Shown here: positions 9,142-19,400 of the stretch, one piece after another
Layout: each line of letters opens with the position of its first letter
Position numbering within the stretch: position 1 is the stretch's first letter
NCBI GenBank assembly: GCA_964468205.1
Contig: CAYXVG010000011.1
Coordinates: forward strand, 68,140-132,139
DNA from: CAWELS01 sp964468205
GTDB taxonomy: Bacteria; Acidobacteriota; Terriglobia; Bryobacterales; Bryobacteraceae
Reading direction: 5' to 3'
DNA: 64,000 nt
Made by a program: the position numbers and the translations under genes
The notes under the pieces: model-generated
What the model saw: only the letters and a program-made list of their open reading frames with translations
Told to the model about the DNA's origin: nothing
Databases searched by the model: none

Positions 9142-10041
9142 ATGATCCGGAACACGAATGACGGCAGCGGTTCCGAGCCCAGGATGCGCTGCTACATGAA
9201 CCTGATGGCCTTGGAGGATCTGCCGCCGTTCTCGGCCGGTCCGAAGAAGAAGGATCCTGCCTACCGCCTGAAAGCCACCCGCAAGGCCGGCTACGAAGGA
9301 GTGCAGTTCATCCAGCCGGTGAGCCAGGAGGAGATTGCGGTGTGCGAAAAGCTTGGCCTGGGCCGCTGCAGCCTCGGCCGGGTAAACGAGCCCGGCGAGG
9401 CCGAGGAACTCGCCAGCCGGTTCAGTGATGAGGGGCAGGAGTGCGGCACATTGCATCTTGGCTGGGGGCTCGAAGACGACGACGAGGCGGCAAGGCTGAT
9501 CGAAGCGGTGTTGACCGCATCGGAGAAGTACGATATTCCGCTGTATGTCGAGACGCACCGGGCGACGATATTCCAGGACAACTGGCGGACACTGCAGTTC
9601 GTGGAGCGTTTCCCGGAGTTGCGCTTCAATGGCGATTTTTCCCACTGGTACACGGGGCTGGAGATGGTCTACGGCGGCTTCGAGAGGAAGCTCGACTTCA
9701 TGGCGCCAGTGGTAGAACGCGTCCGGTTCCTGCACGGCCGCATTGGCAGCCCGGGCTGCATGCAGGTACCCGTTTCCATCGAAAAACAGGACGACCAGCC
9801 TTACGTAGACCACTTCCGCACGATGTGGACCCGGGCCTTCCGGGCCTTCCTCGACACCGCCACGGCCGGCGACTATATCCTCTTCGTGCCGGAGTTGCTT
9901 TCGCCCAGGATCTTCTACGAACGCGTCTTTCCGGTAGTTGGGGAAATGCGCGAGGAGAGCGACCGCTGGTTGCAAGCGCTCGTTCTGCGATCGATCGCCC
10001 AGGAGTGTTTTGCCTTGGCCAAGGAGAAGGAATTCGATTAA
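9142..10041 (+). CDS. TIM-barrel protein, sugar phosphate isomerase/epimerase-like
   Basis: 299 residues from ATG 9142, which has AGGAAGG upstream. The open frame extends to 9007 but that part overlaps the previous gene. It shows the alternating pattern of the xylose isomerase-like TIM barrel: a KAGYEGVQF strand after the first helix, then CGTLHLGWGLEDDD, IPLYVETHRATI, LRFNGDFSHWY and VRFLHGRIGSPGCMQVPV. The acidic and His residues at these strand ends resemble the metal site of the family. The reaction is unknown. Only 9 bases separate it from the sulfatase, so it is in the same operon. Confidence 0.7.
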   Translation: MIRNTNDGSGSEPRMRCYMNLMALEDLPPFSAGPKKKDPAYRLKATRKAGYEGVQFIQPVSQEEIAVCEKLGLGRCSLGRVNEPGEAEELASRFSDEGQECGTLHLGWGLEDDDEAARLIEAVLTASEKYDIPLYVETHRATIFQDNWRTLQFVERFPELRFNGDFSHWYTGLEMVYGGFERKLDFMAPVVERVRFLHGRIGSPGCMQVPVSIEKQDDQPYVDHFRTMWTRAFRAFLDTATAGDYILFVPELLSPRIFYERVFPVVGEMREESDRWLQALVLRSIAQECFALAKEKEFD

Positions 10042-10050
10042 CAAAGGCTA

Positions 10051-11469
10051 ATGAGACAAACAAATACGTTATTGATTCTCACGGTGTTGGCGCTGATGGC
10101 CGGATGCGGAACAGCAGAGCGGCCACCCAATATCCTGTACATTATGACCGACGATCATGCGGCGCACATGATGTCGGCTTACGGGAGTGAAATCGCCTCG
10201 ACGCCCAACCTCGACCGCATCGGGCGCGAGGGAGTGCGCTTCACGAACGCCTTCGTCACCAACTCCCTCTGCGCTCCGAGCCGCGCTGTTCTGCTTACCG
10301 GGAAGTACAGCCATAAGAATGGGAAGCTCGACAACCAAACGGAGTTTGACGGTTCCCAGCAGACCTTCCCCAAGCTACTACAGGCGGCCGGCTACCAGAC
10401 CGCGATGATAGGCAAGTGGCATTTGAAAAGCGAGCCCGAGGGCTTCGACTACTGGAACGTGCTGCCCGGCCAGGGGCGCTATCACAACCCGGTGCTGATC
10501 GAGATGGGAGAGGAAAAGAAGCACGACGGCTACGTCACCGACATCATCACCGGCATCGCGCTCGGTTGGCTGGACCGCCGGGACCCGGCGAAGCCATTCG
10601 CGCTGCTGTACCATCACAAAGCGCCGCACGGACCCTGGGAGCCGGACGACAAGCACGTGCCGATGTTCGCGAACGAGACGATCGCGAAGCCCGATACCTT
10701 TGACGACGGCCTCGAAGGCAGGGCCGAGCCGGTGCAGGCCGTCAACAGCATGATGGTCCCCACGATGCTCGAGCGCTTCATTCGCTGGCAGGCCCCCACC
10801 AAACCGGTGCCGGATGAGTCGCTGCCGCTTGAGGAGAAGCGCGAGCAAGTTTACCAGTCCTACGTAAAGGACTATATGCGTGTGATGGCGTCAGTGGATG
10901 AGAACGTCGGCCGGGTTCTGGACTACCTGGACGAGAACGGGCTGGCGGAGAACACGGTGGTCATTTACACCAGTGACAACGGCATGTTCGTGGGCGATCA
11001 CAGCCTGTTCGACAAGCGGCTGATGCACGAGGTATCGCTCCGGCTCCCGCTCGTCGTCCGCTACCCGAAGGAGATCGCCGCCGGCTCGACCACGGATGCC
11101 TTTGCGCTCAACGTCGACTATGCCGCCACCATGCTCGACTACGCCGGGGTTCCGGTTCCGCCGGACATGCAAGGACGCAGCCTCCGGCCGCTCCTCACCG
11201 GCGAGCAGCCTGCTGACTGGCGGCAGTCAGTCTATTATCACTACTACGAGCATCCGAGCGGGCACAACGTGGCGAAGCACTACGGCGTCCGTACGGAGCG
11301 GTACAAACTGATTCACTACTACGAGGAAGACGTCTGGGAGTTGATTGACCTCCAGGAGGACCCGCACGAGTACAAGAACCAGTATGCGGAGGCGCGATAC
11401 GCCGGGGCGATCGAGGAGCTGAAGGCGGAACTGAATCGCCTTCGCACTGAGCTGGAAGTGGTGGAATAG
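10051..11469 (+). CDS. Sulfatase, predicted lipoprotein
   Basis: 472 residues. The N-terminus has a lipoprotein signal with lipobox LMAGC (Cys19). A type I sulfatase domain begins PPNILYIMTDD with metal-binding Asp34 and Asp35. The formylglycine motif CAPSR has Cys74, and the second metal site YTSDNGMFVGDH is near 310. The C-terminal subdomain (WELIDLQEDPHE) is complete. It should hydrolyse sulfate esters, probably of glycans, at a membrane surface. It is the last gene of the operon that starts with mhpF. A formylglycine-generating enzyme is needed for activation and is not in this window. Confidence 0.88.
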   Translation: MRQTNTLLILTVLALMAGCGTAERPPNILYIMTDDHAAHMMSAYGSEIASTPNLDRIGREGVRFTNAFVTNSLCAPSRAVLLTGKYSHKNGKLDNQTEFDGSQQTFPKLLQAAGYQTAMIGKWHLKSEPEGFDYWNVLPGQGRYHNPVLIEMGEEKKHDGYVTDIITGIALGWLDRRDPAKPFALLYHHKAPHGPWEPDDKHVPMFANETIAKPDTFDDGLEGRAEPVQAVNSMMVPTMLERFIRWQAPTKPVPDESLPLEEKREQVYQSYVKDYMRVMASVDENVGRVLDYLDENGLAENTVVIYTSDNGMFVGDHSLFDKRLMHEVSLRLPLVVRYPKEIAAGSTTDAFALNVDYAATMLDYAGVPVPPDMQGRSLRPLLTGEQPADWRQSVYYHYYEHPSGHNVAKHYGVRTERYKLIHYYEEDVWELIDLQEDPHEYKNQYAEARYAGAIEELKAELNRLRTELEVVE

Positions 11470-11477
11470 GCGGAAAC

Positions 11478-11494
11478 CGGCGGTCCGGCCGCCG
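11478..11494. terminator. Hairpin between convergent sulfatase and hpnI-like gene
   Basis: CGGCGG (11478-11483) pairs with CCGCCG (11489-11494) across a 5-base loop, in the 32-base gap between two convergent stops. There is no T run. It is a candidate shared terminator. Confidence 0.4.
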
Positions 11495-11501
11495 CGCGGC
11501 A

Positions 11502-12641
11502 CTAGCAGCGAATGAGTTTCCCCTCGCCGCCCAGCTTGTACCGCCGTCCCCGCCATTGAATGGAATTGCCGAAAAGGGCTGCCGCCCAGCTCAAGAAGGC
11601 GAGGATGTCCTGGAACGGCAACCAGAACCACCACCGGGGGAACAGCGGGTCATGGAGTGCGTTCAGCGCCGTGGCATAAGCGGCCGCGTACCTCATGACA
11701 AGAGCGAGAATTCCCACGGGCCATAGCCCCGGCGCAACACCGGTCATCAGCGCCGCCAGCGGGACCGGATAGGTGAATAGCTGTCCGAAGTAACCGGCGG
11801 GCCGCGAAAAACGGGCGCCGCGCTGCCACATTACGCGGTGCTTGATGTTCTTGAGAAACGGCTGGCTGCCAATCCGGTGCTCGATCACATATCCCGACAA
11901 TTCGGTGTCATAGCCGGCTTCGGCGATGTATTTGCCAATAAGAAAATCATCGATGTAGGAGTCTCCGACGCGCGACATCCAGCCGATCTTCTCGAGCGCC
12001 TCCTTCCGCACCACCATCGTCGGGCCGACTCCGAATCTCATCCCCTCCAGCATGCGGGCCACCAGAATGCCGGACATGAACTCCGTGTTCATGCCGATGG
12101 CCTCCAGGCGCGTCCAGAAACTCGAGCCCGGAACCGCGCGGTAGGGGCAAGTAATGCAGCCGGTGTTGGGATCGGCGAACTCGCCGGCGAAGACCCGCAG
12201 CATGCCGGGGGTGACGCGGATGTCGGAATCCGACATCACCAGCAGATCGTGCGCCGCCAGCTTGGCCATGGTCTCGAGGCAGTGGTCCTTGGGGTTCGAG
12301 TAGGGCGAGTCGCCGGCCATCACGATTCGCGAGGGGACGCCGGGAAACTCAGCCCGAATTCGTTCGGCGACCGGAAGCGCGGGATCTCCGGGATGGTCGA
12401 TTCCCAACAGCACTTCGAACTCTGGATAGTCCTGGCGGAAGAAGGATCGCAGGTTTTCATCGAGCCCGTCGTCCAGGCCGTGCAGGGGCTTCAGAATCGA
12501 GAACGGCGGTGCGGGCGGCGGATCGGCCGGCACGGAGCGCCGGTCCCGCAGGTACCGGCGGACCGCAAACACCACCATGGCGCAATACACGATGGAGCCT
12601 GTCACCAGCGCGGCCAGCAGTCCCGTCAGGACGAGCTTCAT
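11502..12641 (-). CDS. hpnI: GT21-type membrane glycosyltransferase, HpnI / ceramide glucosyltransferase-like
   Basis: 379 residues. An N-terminal membrane helix is followed by a GT2/GT21 domain beginning PPFSILKPLHGLDDGL, the D1-D2 region MSDSDIR near residue 135, the DDFLIGK acidic motif near 240, and an RGARF version of the usual (Q/R)xxRW motif near 280 (Phe replaces Trp). Three to four membrane segments close the protein. In hopanoid makers HpnI transfers N-acetylglucosamine to bacteriohopanetetrol. No other hpn gene is in view, so a ceramide or other lipid acceptor is possible. It starts 12 bases after thrS and is probably co-transcribed with it. Confidence 0.75.
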   Translation of the reverse strand: MKLVLTGLLAALVTGSIVYCAMVVFAVRRYLRDRRSVPADPPPAPPFSILKPLHGLDDGLDENLRSFFRQDYPEFEVLLGIDHPGDPALPVAERIRAEFPGVPSRIVMAGDSPYSNPKDHCLETMAKLAAHDLLVMSDSDIRVTPGMLRVFAGEFADPNTGCITCPYRAVPGSSFWTRLEAIGMNTEFMSGILVARMLEGMRFGVGPTMVVRKEALEKIGWMSRVGDSYIDDFLIGKYIAEAGYDTELSGYVIEHRIGSQPFLKNIKHRVMWQRGARFSRPAGYFGQLFTYPVPLAALMTGVAPGLWPVGILALVMRYAAAYATALNALHDPLFPRWWFWLPFQDILAFLSWAAALFGNSIQWRGRRYKLGGEGKLIRC

Positions 12642-12653
12642 CAGCCTAAGCCG

Positions 12654-14594
12654 TCACTCGGACGGGACCTTCGAGTCGATCAGCGACTGGGCTTCCCGGA
12701 TGAAATCGGCCACGCTTTTGGCGCCCTGGTCACCGTGCTTCCGGTTGCGAACCGAGACAGTGCCCTGTTCGGCTTCCCGGTCACCGACGACCAGCATGTA
12801 CGGAATCTTCTGTAACTGCGCTTCGCGGATCTTGAAGTTGACCTTCTCCTTGCGGTCGTCGAGCTCGGACCGCAGCCTCGCGGCTTTGAGCTGCGCAGTG
12901 ACTTCGCGGGCGTAATCGAGAGTGCGGTCAGTGATCGGCAGCACCTTCACCTGCACCGGAGCGAGCCACAGCGGAAACGCTCCGGCGAAGTGTTCGATCA
13001 GGATCCCGAAGAAGCGCTCCACCGAACCGAATAGCGCCCGGTGGACCATCAGCGGCTCGTGCGCCTTGCCATCTTCGGCGATGTACTCCATCTGGAAGCG
13101 GCCGGGCAGGTTGAAATCGAACTGAATCGTGGAAAGCTGCCACGTGCGGCCGATCGCGTCCACCAGCTTGACGTCGATCTTTGGGCCATAGAAGGCGGCC
13201 TCGCCGGCCACGACTTTGGCGTCCAGCTTGCAGCGTTCGCACGCGTTTCGCAGCGCCTTCTCGGCCAGCGCCCACTGGTCTTCGGAGCCCAGGTACTTGC
13301 CGCGGTCGCCGGGGTCCCAGGTAGACAGCTCAGCCGAGTAGTCGTCAAACCCGAAGGCGTGCAGCGTATCGAGCGCGAATTGCAAACAACCCACGATTTC
13401 ATCTTCGATCTGTTCCGGCGTGCAGAATATATGGGCGTCGTCTTGCGTGAAGCCGCGCACGCGCAGCAGGCCGTGCGTGACGCCGGAGAGCTCATGACGG
13501 TACACCGTGCCGAGTTCGGCCATGCGGATCGGCAGATCGCGGTAGCTCCGCAGGCGATCCTTGTAGATGAGAATGTGGAACGGACAGTTCATCGGCTTGA
13601 GCTGGTATTCCGCGTCCTCCATCTCCATGCGCTTGAACATGTCGTCGGCGTAGTAGTCGTAATGGCCGGAGGTCTTCCAGAGCTCCGAACGGGCGATGTG
13701 GGGCGTGTAGACCGGTGCATAACCGCGCGCGATGCACTCGTCGCGCATCCAGTCTTCCATGATCTTCCGGACGATGCCGCCGTTCGGGTGGAAGAAGGAT
13801 AGCCCCGGACCACCGAGTTCCTGGATGCTGAAGAGCTCCAGTTCCCGGCCGATCTTGCGGTGGTCGCGCTTCTTCGCCTCTTCGAGCTGCTGCAGATACT
13901 CGTTCAGGTCCTTCTTCGAGAAGAAAGCCGTGCCGTAGATGCGCTGCATCTGCTGGTTGCCGGCGTCGCCTTTCCAGTAGGCTCCGGCGATTGAGAGCAG
14001 CTTGAATGCTTTGATCCGTTTGGTGGTCGGAACGTGGGGGCCGCGGCAGAAGTCGATGAAGTGGTTGCCGAGAGTGTATTCGCTGAAGACGTCACCGGCC
14101 TTCTCGCTAATGAGCTCGCACTTCATCTCCTCGCCCATCTCGCCATACTTTCGCAGCCCCTCGGACTTCTCCGTCATCGTGCGGCCATAGGGAAGGCCCT
14201 GCTTCTGCAGCTCCCACATCTTGGCCTCGATCTTTTCAAGATCCTCAGGCGTGAACTTTTCGTCCCGCTGGAAGTCATAGAAGAATCCCGTTTCGGTGGC
14301 CGGGCCAATGCCGAGCTTTGTATCGGGATAAAGTTCCAACACCGCCGCCGCCATCAGGTGAGCGGTGGAATGCCGGTAGACATCGAGCGCTTCCGGGTCC
14401 CGCGAAGTGAGGATCTGGAGATTCGTATCGCCGCCGAGCGGGCGGGTGAGGTCAACGAGTTCGCTATCCACGCGCGCCACTACCGCATCCTCGGCCAGAC
14501 GAGAGCCGATTGACTGCGCAATCTCCAGAGGCGTCGTCCCCGCGGGCACTACCTTACGGCTGCCGTCGGGCAGGGTTACTGTTATTTCACTCAT
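12654..14594 (-). CDS. thrS: Threonyl-tRNA synthetase
   Basis: 646 residues, the usual length of bacterial ThrRS. Domains in order are an N-terminal TGS domain (1-62), the second additional editing domain with HSTAHLMAAAV near 75, the class II core with motif 1 (HPNGGIVRKIMEDW near 265), the zinc-binding Cys in MNCPFHI near 335, motif 2 around RHELSGVTHGLLRVRGF, a conserved FYGPKIDV, motif 3 near HRALFGSVERF, and the anticodon-binding domain at the end. It charges tRNA-Thr with threonine. A GAAGGAACC site precedes the ATG. Downstream lies the hpnI-like gene rather than infC, which often follows thrS elsewhere. Confidence 0.98.
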   Translation of the reverse strand: MSEITVTLPDGSRKVVPAGTTPLEIAQSIGSRLAEDAVVARVDSELVDLTRPLGGDTNLQILTSRDPEALDVYRHSTAHLMAAAVLELYPDTKLGIGPATETGFFYDFQRDEKFTPEDLEKIEAKMWELQKQGLPYGRTMTEKSEGLRKYGEMGEEMKCELISEKAGDVFSEYTLGNHFIDFCRGPHVPTTKRIKAFKLLSIAGAYWKGDAGNQQMQRIYGTAFFSKKDLNEYLQQLEEAKKRDHRKIGRELELFSIQELGGPGLSFFHPNGGIVRKIMEDWMRDECIARGYAPVYTPHIARSELWKTSGHYDYYADDMFKRMEMEDAEYQLKPMNCPFHILIYKDRLRSYRDLPIRMAELGTVYRHELSGVTHGLLRVRGFTQDDAHIFCTPEQIEDEIVGCLQFALDTLHAFGFDDYSAELSTWDPGDRGKYLGSEDQWALAEKALRNACERCKLDAKVVAGEAAFYGPKIDVKLVDAIGRTWQLSTIQFDFNLPGRFQMEYIAEDGKAHEPLMVHRALFGSVERFFGILIEHFAGAFPLWLAPVQVKVLPITDRTLDYAREVTAQLKAARLRSELDDRKEKVNFKIREAQLQKIPYMLVVGDREAEQGTVSVRNRKHGDQGAKSVADFIREAQSLIDSKVPSE

Positions 14595-14912
14595 CGGTTT
14601 CCGGTTCCTTCGGATCCTTGCAGCGCCGCCAACGGGCGAGACGGCCCGATAGGCAACGGGAGGGCTATTTTTCAGAGTATCACGAGGCTGGCGGGAGGGC
14701 TTTTATCGTGGCGTTTGGAAATTCGCGGGCGAAATCGTGGACACACCACAGAGTTCGCACCGGTGCGCCGGGAATGCGCGGCGGCGACTGGTCTCTGCCG
14801 CAGACTCGTCCGGTCTCAGCATCTTCCGAGGGCTGCCTGAGTCGGGCTGCTACACTTGGGATCTGACGTTTTGCTCAGGGCAAAACCGGGGCCAGTTTAT
14901 GAGGACTTCGAT
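14595..14912. other. Divergent intergenic region, no gene recognised
   Basis: About 318 bases between thrS (-) and the HD gene (+). It must carry the thrS promoter and leader. I see no T-box features, convincing -35/-10 pair or coding potential. Open frames here lack ribosome sites and read through thrS in a shadow frame. Confidence 0.4.
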
Positions 14913-15506
14913 ATGAACTTGTCAGCCCGCTTCTCCGAGGCGCTTGTCATAGCGGCCACGCTGCACGGGCATCAAACCCGTAAAGGGGCCATGGAAGCTC
15001 CCTACCTCTCCCACCTTCTTCTCGTGGCGGGGACAGTTTTCGAATACGGAGGCACGGAGGACCAAGCGATTGCAGGACTGCTGCACGACTCTGTGGAGGA
15101 CCAGGGTGGCGCGCCGACCCGGAGCCTGGTCTATAAGATCTTCGGATCGGAGGTCGGCGCCATTGTGGACGCTTGCACCGATACCGACGAAGTGCCAAAA
15201 CCCCCGTGGGAAGCGCGAAAACGGGACTTCATCGACTCCCTGTCCGGCGTCTCTCAGGAGGCTCTGCTCGTGATCCTGTCCGACAAACTATCGAACGTGC
15301 GGTCCACCAACCGTGATCTTCGCGAAACCGGCCCCGCGGTGTGGGAGCGATTCAAGGGCAAGCGCACCGGGACGCTCTGGTACTACCGCTCCATCCGGGA
15401 CGCTGTCAGCCGGGAGGACGCCAGAGTCCGGTCATTGGCGGAAGAGTTCGACCGGGCGGTCGCGGACATGGAGTTGCTGGCGCGGAGCGGGGTCGAAGAC
15501 AGCTAG
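14913..15506 (+). CDS. HD-domain phosphohydrolase (SpoT-like HD fold)
   Basis: 197 residues from ATG 14913, preferred over an upstream TTG because GAGGA lies 8 bases before it. The HD metal site is visible: His34 in YLSHLL, then His58-Asp59 in GLLHDSVED, and a later Asp in LSDKLSNVRS near 130. This order matches the small RelA/SpoT-like hydrolase group (MESH1-like), which cleaves nucleotide pyrophosphates such as (p)ppGpp. No synthetase domain is present. The substrate assignment is inference. It stands just upstream of an ECF sigma gene, with a 46-base gap. Confidence 0.75.
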   Translation: MNLSARFSEALVIAATLHGHQTRKGAMEAPYLSHLLLVAGTVFEYGGTEDQAIAGLLHDSVEDQGGAPTRSLVYKIFGSEVGAIVDACTDTDEVPKPPWEARKRDFIDSLSGVSQEALLVILSDKLSNVRSTNRDLRETGPAVWERFKGKRTGTLWYYRSIRDAVSREDARVRSLAEEFDRAVADMELLARSGVEDS

Positions 15507-15552
15507 CCCCGGCCAACCTTGCTATATTGAAGTCAGTCTCGTCTCAAGCGAA

Positions 15553-16167
15553 ATGGATCGAGTGAATCTCAACGGTGATGCGGCTCTAGTCGAAAGAGCT
15601 CAAGGGGGCGATGCCGGCGCGTTCAATGAACTCGTAGGCAAGTACGAGCGAAAAGTGTTCCGCCTTGCCAAGAACATCACCAATAATCAAGAAGATGCCG
15701 AGGATGTGCTGCAGGAAACCTTCTTAAAGGCGTACTCCCACATCGGAGGATTCCAAGGCAACTCGAAATTCTACACCTGGTTGGTGCGCATCGCCGTAAA
15801 TGAAGCGCTCATGAAGTTGCGGAAGCGGAAATCCGACAAGACGGTGTCTCTCGATGAGGGAGTGGATACCGGCGAGGAGGTGATGGTCCGGGAAGTTGCG
15901 GTCTGGGACGACGATCCGGAACAACGCTATTCTCAAGAAGAGATTCGAGCAATCCTCGAAAAGGCTGTCGAAGGGCTGCGGCCGTCTTTTCGCACCGTTT
16001 TCGTTTTGCGGGATATCGAGGAGCTTTCCACCGAAGAGACGGCGAACCTGCTGGACCTCTCGGTTCCGGCCGTGAAGAGCCGCCTGCTGCGGGCCCGCCT
16101 TCAACTGCGCGAGAAGCTCACCCGATTCTTCAAACGAAAGGGGGACGACGTTTTTGCTTACATGTAA
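15553..16167 (+). CDS. ECF RNA polymerase sigma factor, RpoE-like
   Basis: 204 residues from ATG 15553. Region 2 is clear (NNQEDAEDVLQETFLKAY, about 38-55, with the WLVRIAVNEAL segment at 72-85). Region 4 carries a helix-turn-helix (LSTEETANLLDLSVPAVKSR) followed by RARLQLREKL. The linker is acidic. A TATATT box about 25 bases before the ATG is a possible -10. The gene overlaps its partner anti-sigma gene by 14 bases, the usual arrangement for an envelope-stress sigma held by a zinc anti-sigma factor. Confidence 0.93.
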   Translation: MDRVNLNGDAALVERAQGGDAGAFNELVGKYERKVFRLAKNITNNQEDAEDVLQETFLKAYSHIGGFQGNSKFYTWLVRIAVNEALMKLRKRKSDKTVSLDEGVDTGEEVMVREVAVWDDDPEQRYSQEEIRAILEKAVEGLRPSFRTVFVLRDIEELSTEETANLLDLSVPAVKSRLLRARLQLREKLTRFFKRKGDDVFAYM

Positions 16168-16402
16168 AGACTTCCTCCAGGCGCTAAACGAATACCTTGA
16201 CGAAACCGAGGATGCGGATATTCGCAAAGAGGTGGAAGCGCACATCAACGAATGTCCGAACTGTTGGGTTGTCTTCGATACCACCCAGAAGACCCTACGG
16301 ATCTACAAGGGGTTGGAACCGCAGGGCATACCCGATGAAGTTCACACGCGCCTGATGAACCGCTTGCAGCAGCGGATCGAGGAGAAGGGCCGAGTCAGGT
16401 AG
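16154..16402 (+). CDS. Zinc-containing anti-sigma factor (zf-HC2)
   Basis: 82 residues with a TTG start, chosen because AAAGGGGG lies about 10 bases upstream inside the sigma gene. The zinc motif is His30-x3-Cys34-x2-Cys37 with Cys4 as a likely fourth ligand, the ZAS pattern. There is no membrane helix, so this is a soluble anti-sigma that may sense redox or metal through the zinc site. Its 3' end overlaps the convergent addA-like gene by 8 bases. Confidence 0.85.
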   Translation: MLTCKDFLQALNEYLDETEDADIRKEVEAHINECPNCWVVFDTTQKTLRIYKGLEPQGIPDEVHTRLMNRLQQRIEEKGRVR

Positions 16403-19400
16403 CAGCGCGGCCCGCCGGGCAGATTCCTCCCCAAAATTCGCATACGCCGCAGTGGGTTCCTTCGAGCAACGGGAAATCGTTCCCCTCCTGCGCCTCCTTG
16501 AGAGCGCGGACCGCTCCACGGGCTTCCGCGGCCGCCTCTTCGTCCAGCGGTACGCGCACCTGCCGTCCGGTCCGGGCGAGAATCAGCCACGCTTCTTCCG
16601 GAAGACGGCCGGTGAGGCGTTCAATCGCAATGGCGTACAAACGGAGTTGCAGTTGGTAGGGCCGCAATCGCTCCGGTTCGGACTCGGGGTCGAGGCGATC
16701 TGTCTTGTAATCGCCAAGCGCCAACCGTCCGTCTTCCTCGAACCATACGTCGATCTGCCCGCGGAGAATCACATCCTCCACCTCGAATAGCACGCCATAC
16801 TCGCGTTCCGCGCGAACGGCCTTTTCGATTCGATCGTGGAAGGGCATCTCCCGGACCGCCGCGGCGAGAGCAAGCGCCTCATCGAGAGGCGACTCCACTT
16901 CTTCACCGGCCAGGAGCTTGTGTACCTGGCTGCCCACCTCGGCGCCACCGGCCGGCGCGGGTTCCCCGCCGAGGTCGGCCTCGGGGTCTTCCGGATCCCA
17001 CTGCTTGGCCTCGCCAGCCTGGAACCCCAGAAAGTGGCGTAAGTAGTACTTGCGCGGGCATTCCGCAAAGGCGCTGACGTGCGTGACCGCGACGGCGGAA
17101 TCGTACTGCGCATCCACCTCCGGGGCCGGCAGTTCCGCGGGCTCGTGGCTCTCTCCGCCGGACAACGTTACCGGGGCCGCCTCCGGCGCAGCGTCGTAAA
17201 CCGAGAGCCGGAACCACGCGTGAGACGCCGGCGGGCGAATGATACCGGACGAACAATCCTCCGGCTCCGGCAATTCGAATCTCGCCGCCAGCGCCTTTGC
17301 CCAACCGCCGCCGTGCTTCTTTCCGTCGCTGGCCCAGGAGAGGATAAGCTGCTGCTCGGCCCGCGTCATCGCTACGTAGAGGAGGCGCCATTCCTCGGCC
17401 TCCCCGCGCGCGGCCAAACGCTCCTTCACCGCCTCGAAAGCCGCGTCGCCGGCATGTTTGTCGGATACGGGATTGATCCAACGCACGCCGATGCCATAGC
17501 CCTGCGACCGGCAAATGGCAGGGACCGTGTCACGCGAGCCCTTATCCAGACCCGGCAGAAAGACCACCGGGAATTCCAGCCCCTTGGAAGCGTGAATCGA
17601 CATGAGCTGAACGGCGTCAGCGGCGTCCGCCGGCGGCGCCTCCGCCTCAGGAGACTCCTCCCTCGCGCGGGCGATCTCCACGGCGATCTCCGCCAGCGGG
17701 CGGCCTGAATCGGTGTACCGCTCCCGCAACCGCCGCAGGAACTGCTCAATATTGGCTCGGCCCTGGGCGTCCCGTCCCTCCAGGTAGCCGGATTCATCCA
17801 GCATCCGGCCGAGTAGACGGTCCGCCGGCGCGGCGGGGTCGGCGCGCAGCTCCGAAAGCAGGCCGTGAATCCACGCGAGACGTTCCAGTTCCTCCGGTCC
17901 AATCCCGGCCGGACGTTCCTCCACGGCGGCGGCCAGGCCTGCCCACAGGCTCTTCGGCCGCAGCAAGCGCAGCCGCGGCAATGTTTCATCGCGGCAGCCG
18001 GCAAACGGGGAGCGCAGCAGCCCGGCCAGGCTGATTTCATCATGGACGTTGCCAAGCGCATTGCAGACGAGTGCGAGATCAAGGGTCTCCCGGGCTTCAT
18101 AGAAACCCTGCCCGCCGGTGGTGATAGACGGAATGCCCAGCTCGCGCAGGGCCGCCGAAACCGGCCCGAGCACCTTCATCTTGCGCGCGAGCACGGCGAT
18201 CGTGCTGGGCTTCGCCCCGCCGGCAATCATCTGGCGAATACGTTCGGCGACCCAGCGAGCCTCCAGATCGGTGGCCATCGCGCGGCCGGCCCCAATTGCA
18301 ATCAGCAATTCCGTGCGCGGCTCCGTTCCGCGAGGGGTCCTTTTGTCATCCCTGAGCGGACGATTCACGATGCCGGGTTGCCCGTCCGTGCCACACGTCA
18401 CGACATCGAGAATCTCCTGGCATGTCCGGTAGTTGGTTTCCAGTTGATCAACGGGGAAGTCGCGCTTCTTGAGGGATTCCTCGTAAGTGCGGAAGACCTC
18501 GGGCTCCGCGTGGCGGAAACCGTAGATCGACTGGTTGATGTCGCCGACGGCGAAGAATCGTCCCGGGCGCCGGATGCGGTTAATGATCTCCCACTGCAGC
18601 GGATTCGTGTCCTGCAGTTCGTCCATGAGGATGTATTCGAAGTGGCCCCGGATGCGCTGCCGCACCTCGTCCGAGGAGTCGAGCAGATATAGCGCACGCT
18701 CCTCCAGGTCACTGAAGTCGACCGCGGAGATCGCGCGCTTGCGACGGCGGTAACCCGCGTCGAGGCGTTCGATGGTTTCGAGCAGCAGCTTCCGTTGCGG
18801 GGCAAAATGCTGCAACAGCAAATAACTCTGCACGGCCGCTACCGATTGATCCCTCATGATTCGCAGTTCGGCGGACAGCGATTTGGGAACCCGCCTCAGG
18901 TCTACGCCGAAGGACGCGAGAACCGCCAGTTGCTCTCGTGGATGCGCCGCGGCCGCTCCGGCAAGTTCGACCCACTCCGACAGCCGGCTGCGCTCTTCCT
19001 TCTGCTTGTCGGTTTTCCAGCCGGTTTCATCGAGTAAGCCGGCGAGACTTGCCACGAGACCGGCAAGCGTGAGTTTGGGCGGAGGAGCCGGCGGAATGGC
19101 CCGCCAATCGTCTCCCGCAGCCCGCAGGGCGCCGTAGACATCGATCAGCGCAGTGGCAAGATCCACTGTATTCTCCGTCGTCCGGCCCGCGACGGCGATC
19201 GCATCCATGAGGCTGATGGCCTCGGCCGGACGTTCGATGAACAGCCCGTCGAGCGCCTCCACGGCGGCCTCTCGCAACAGCCACCGGCTCTCCGGTTCCT
19301 CAATCGGCTGGAATCCGATGTCAACGCCGGCGGCGATGGCATTCTCTCGCAGCAACCTCATGCAGAAGCCATGAATGGTGGAGACGTAGGCGCGCTCCAT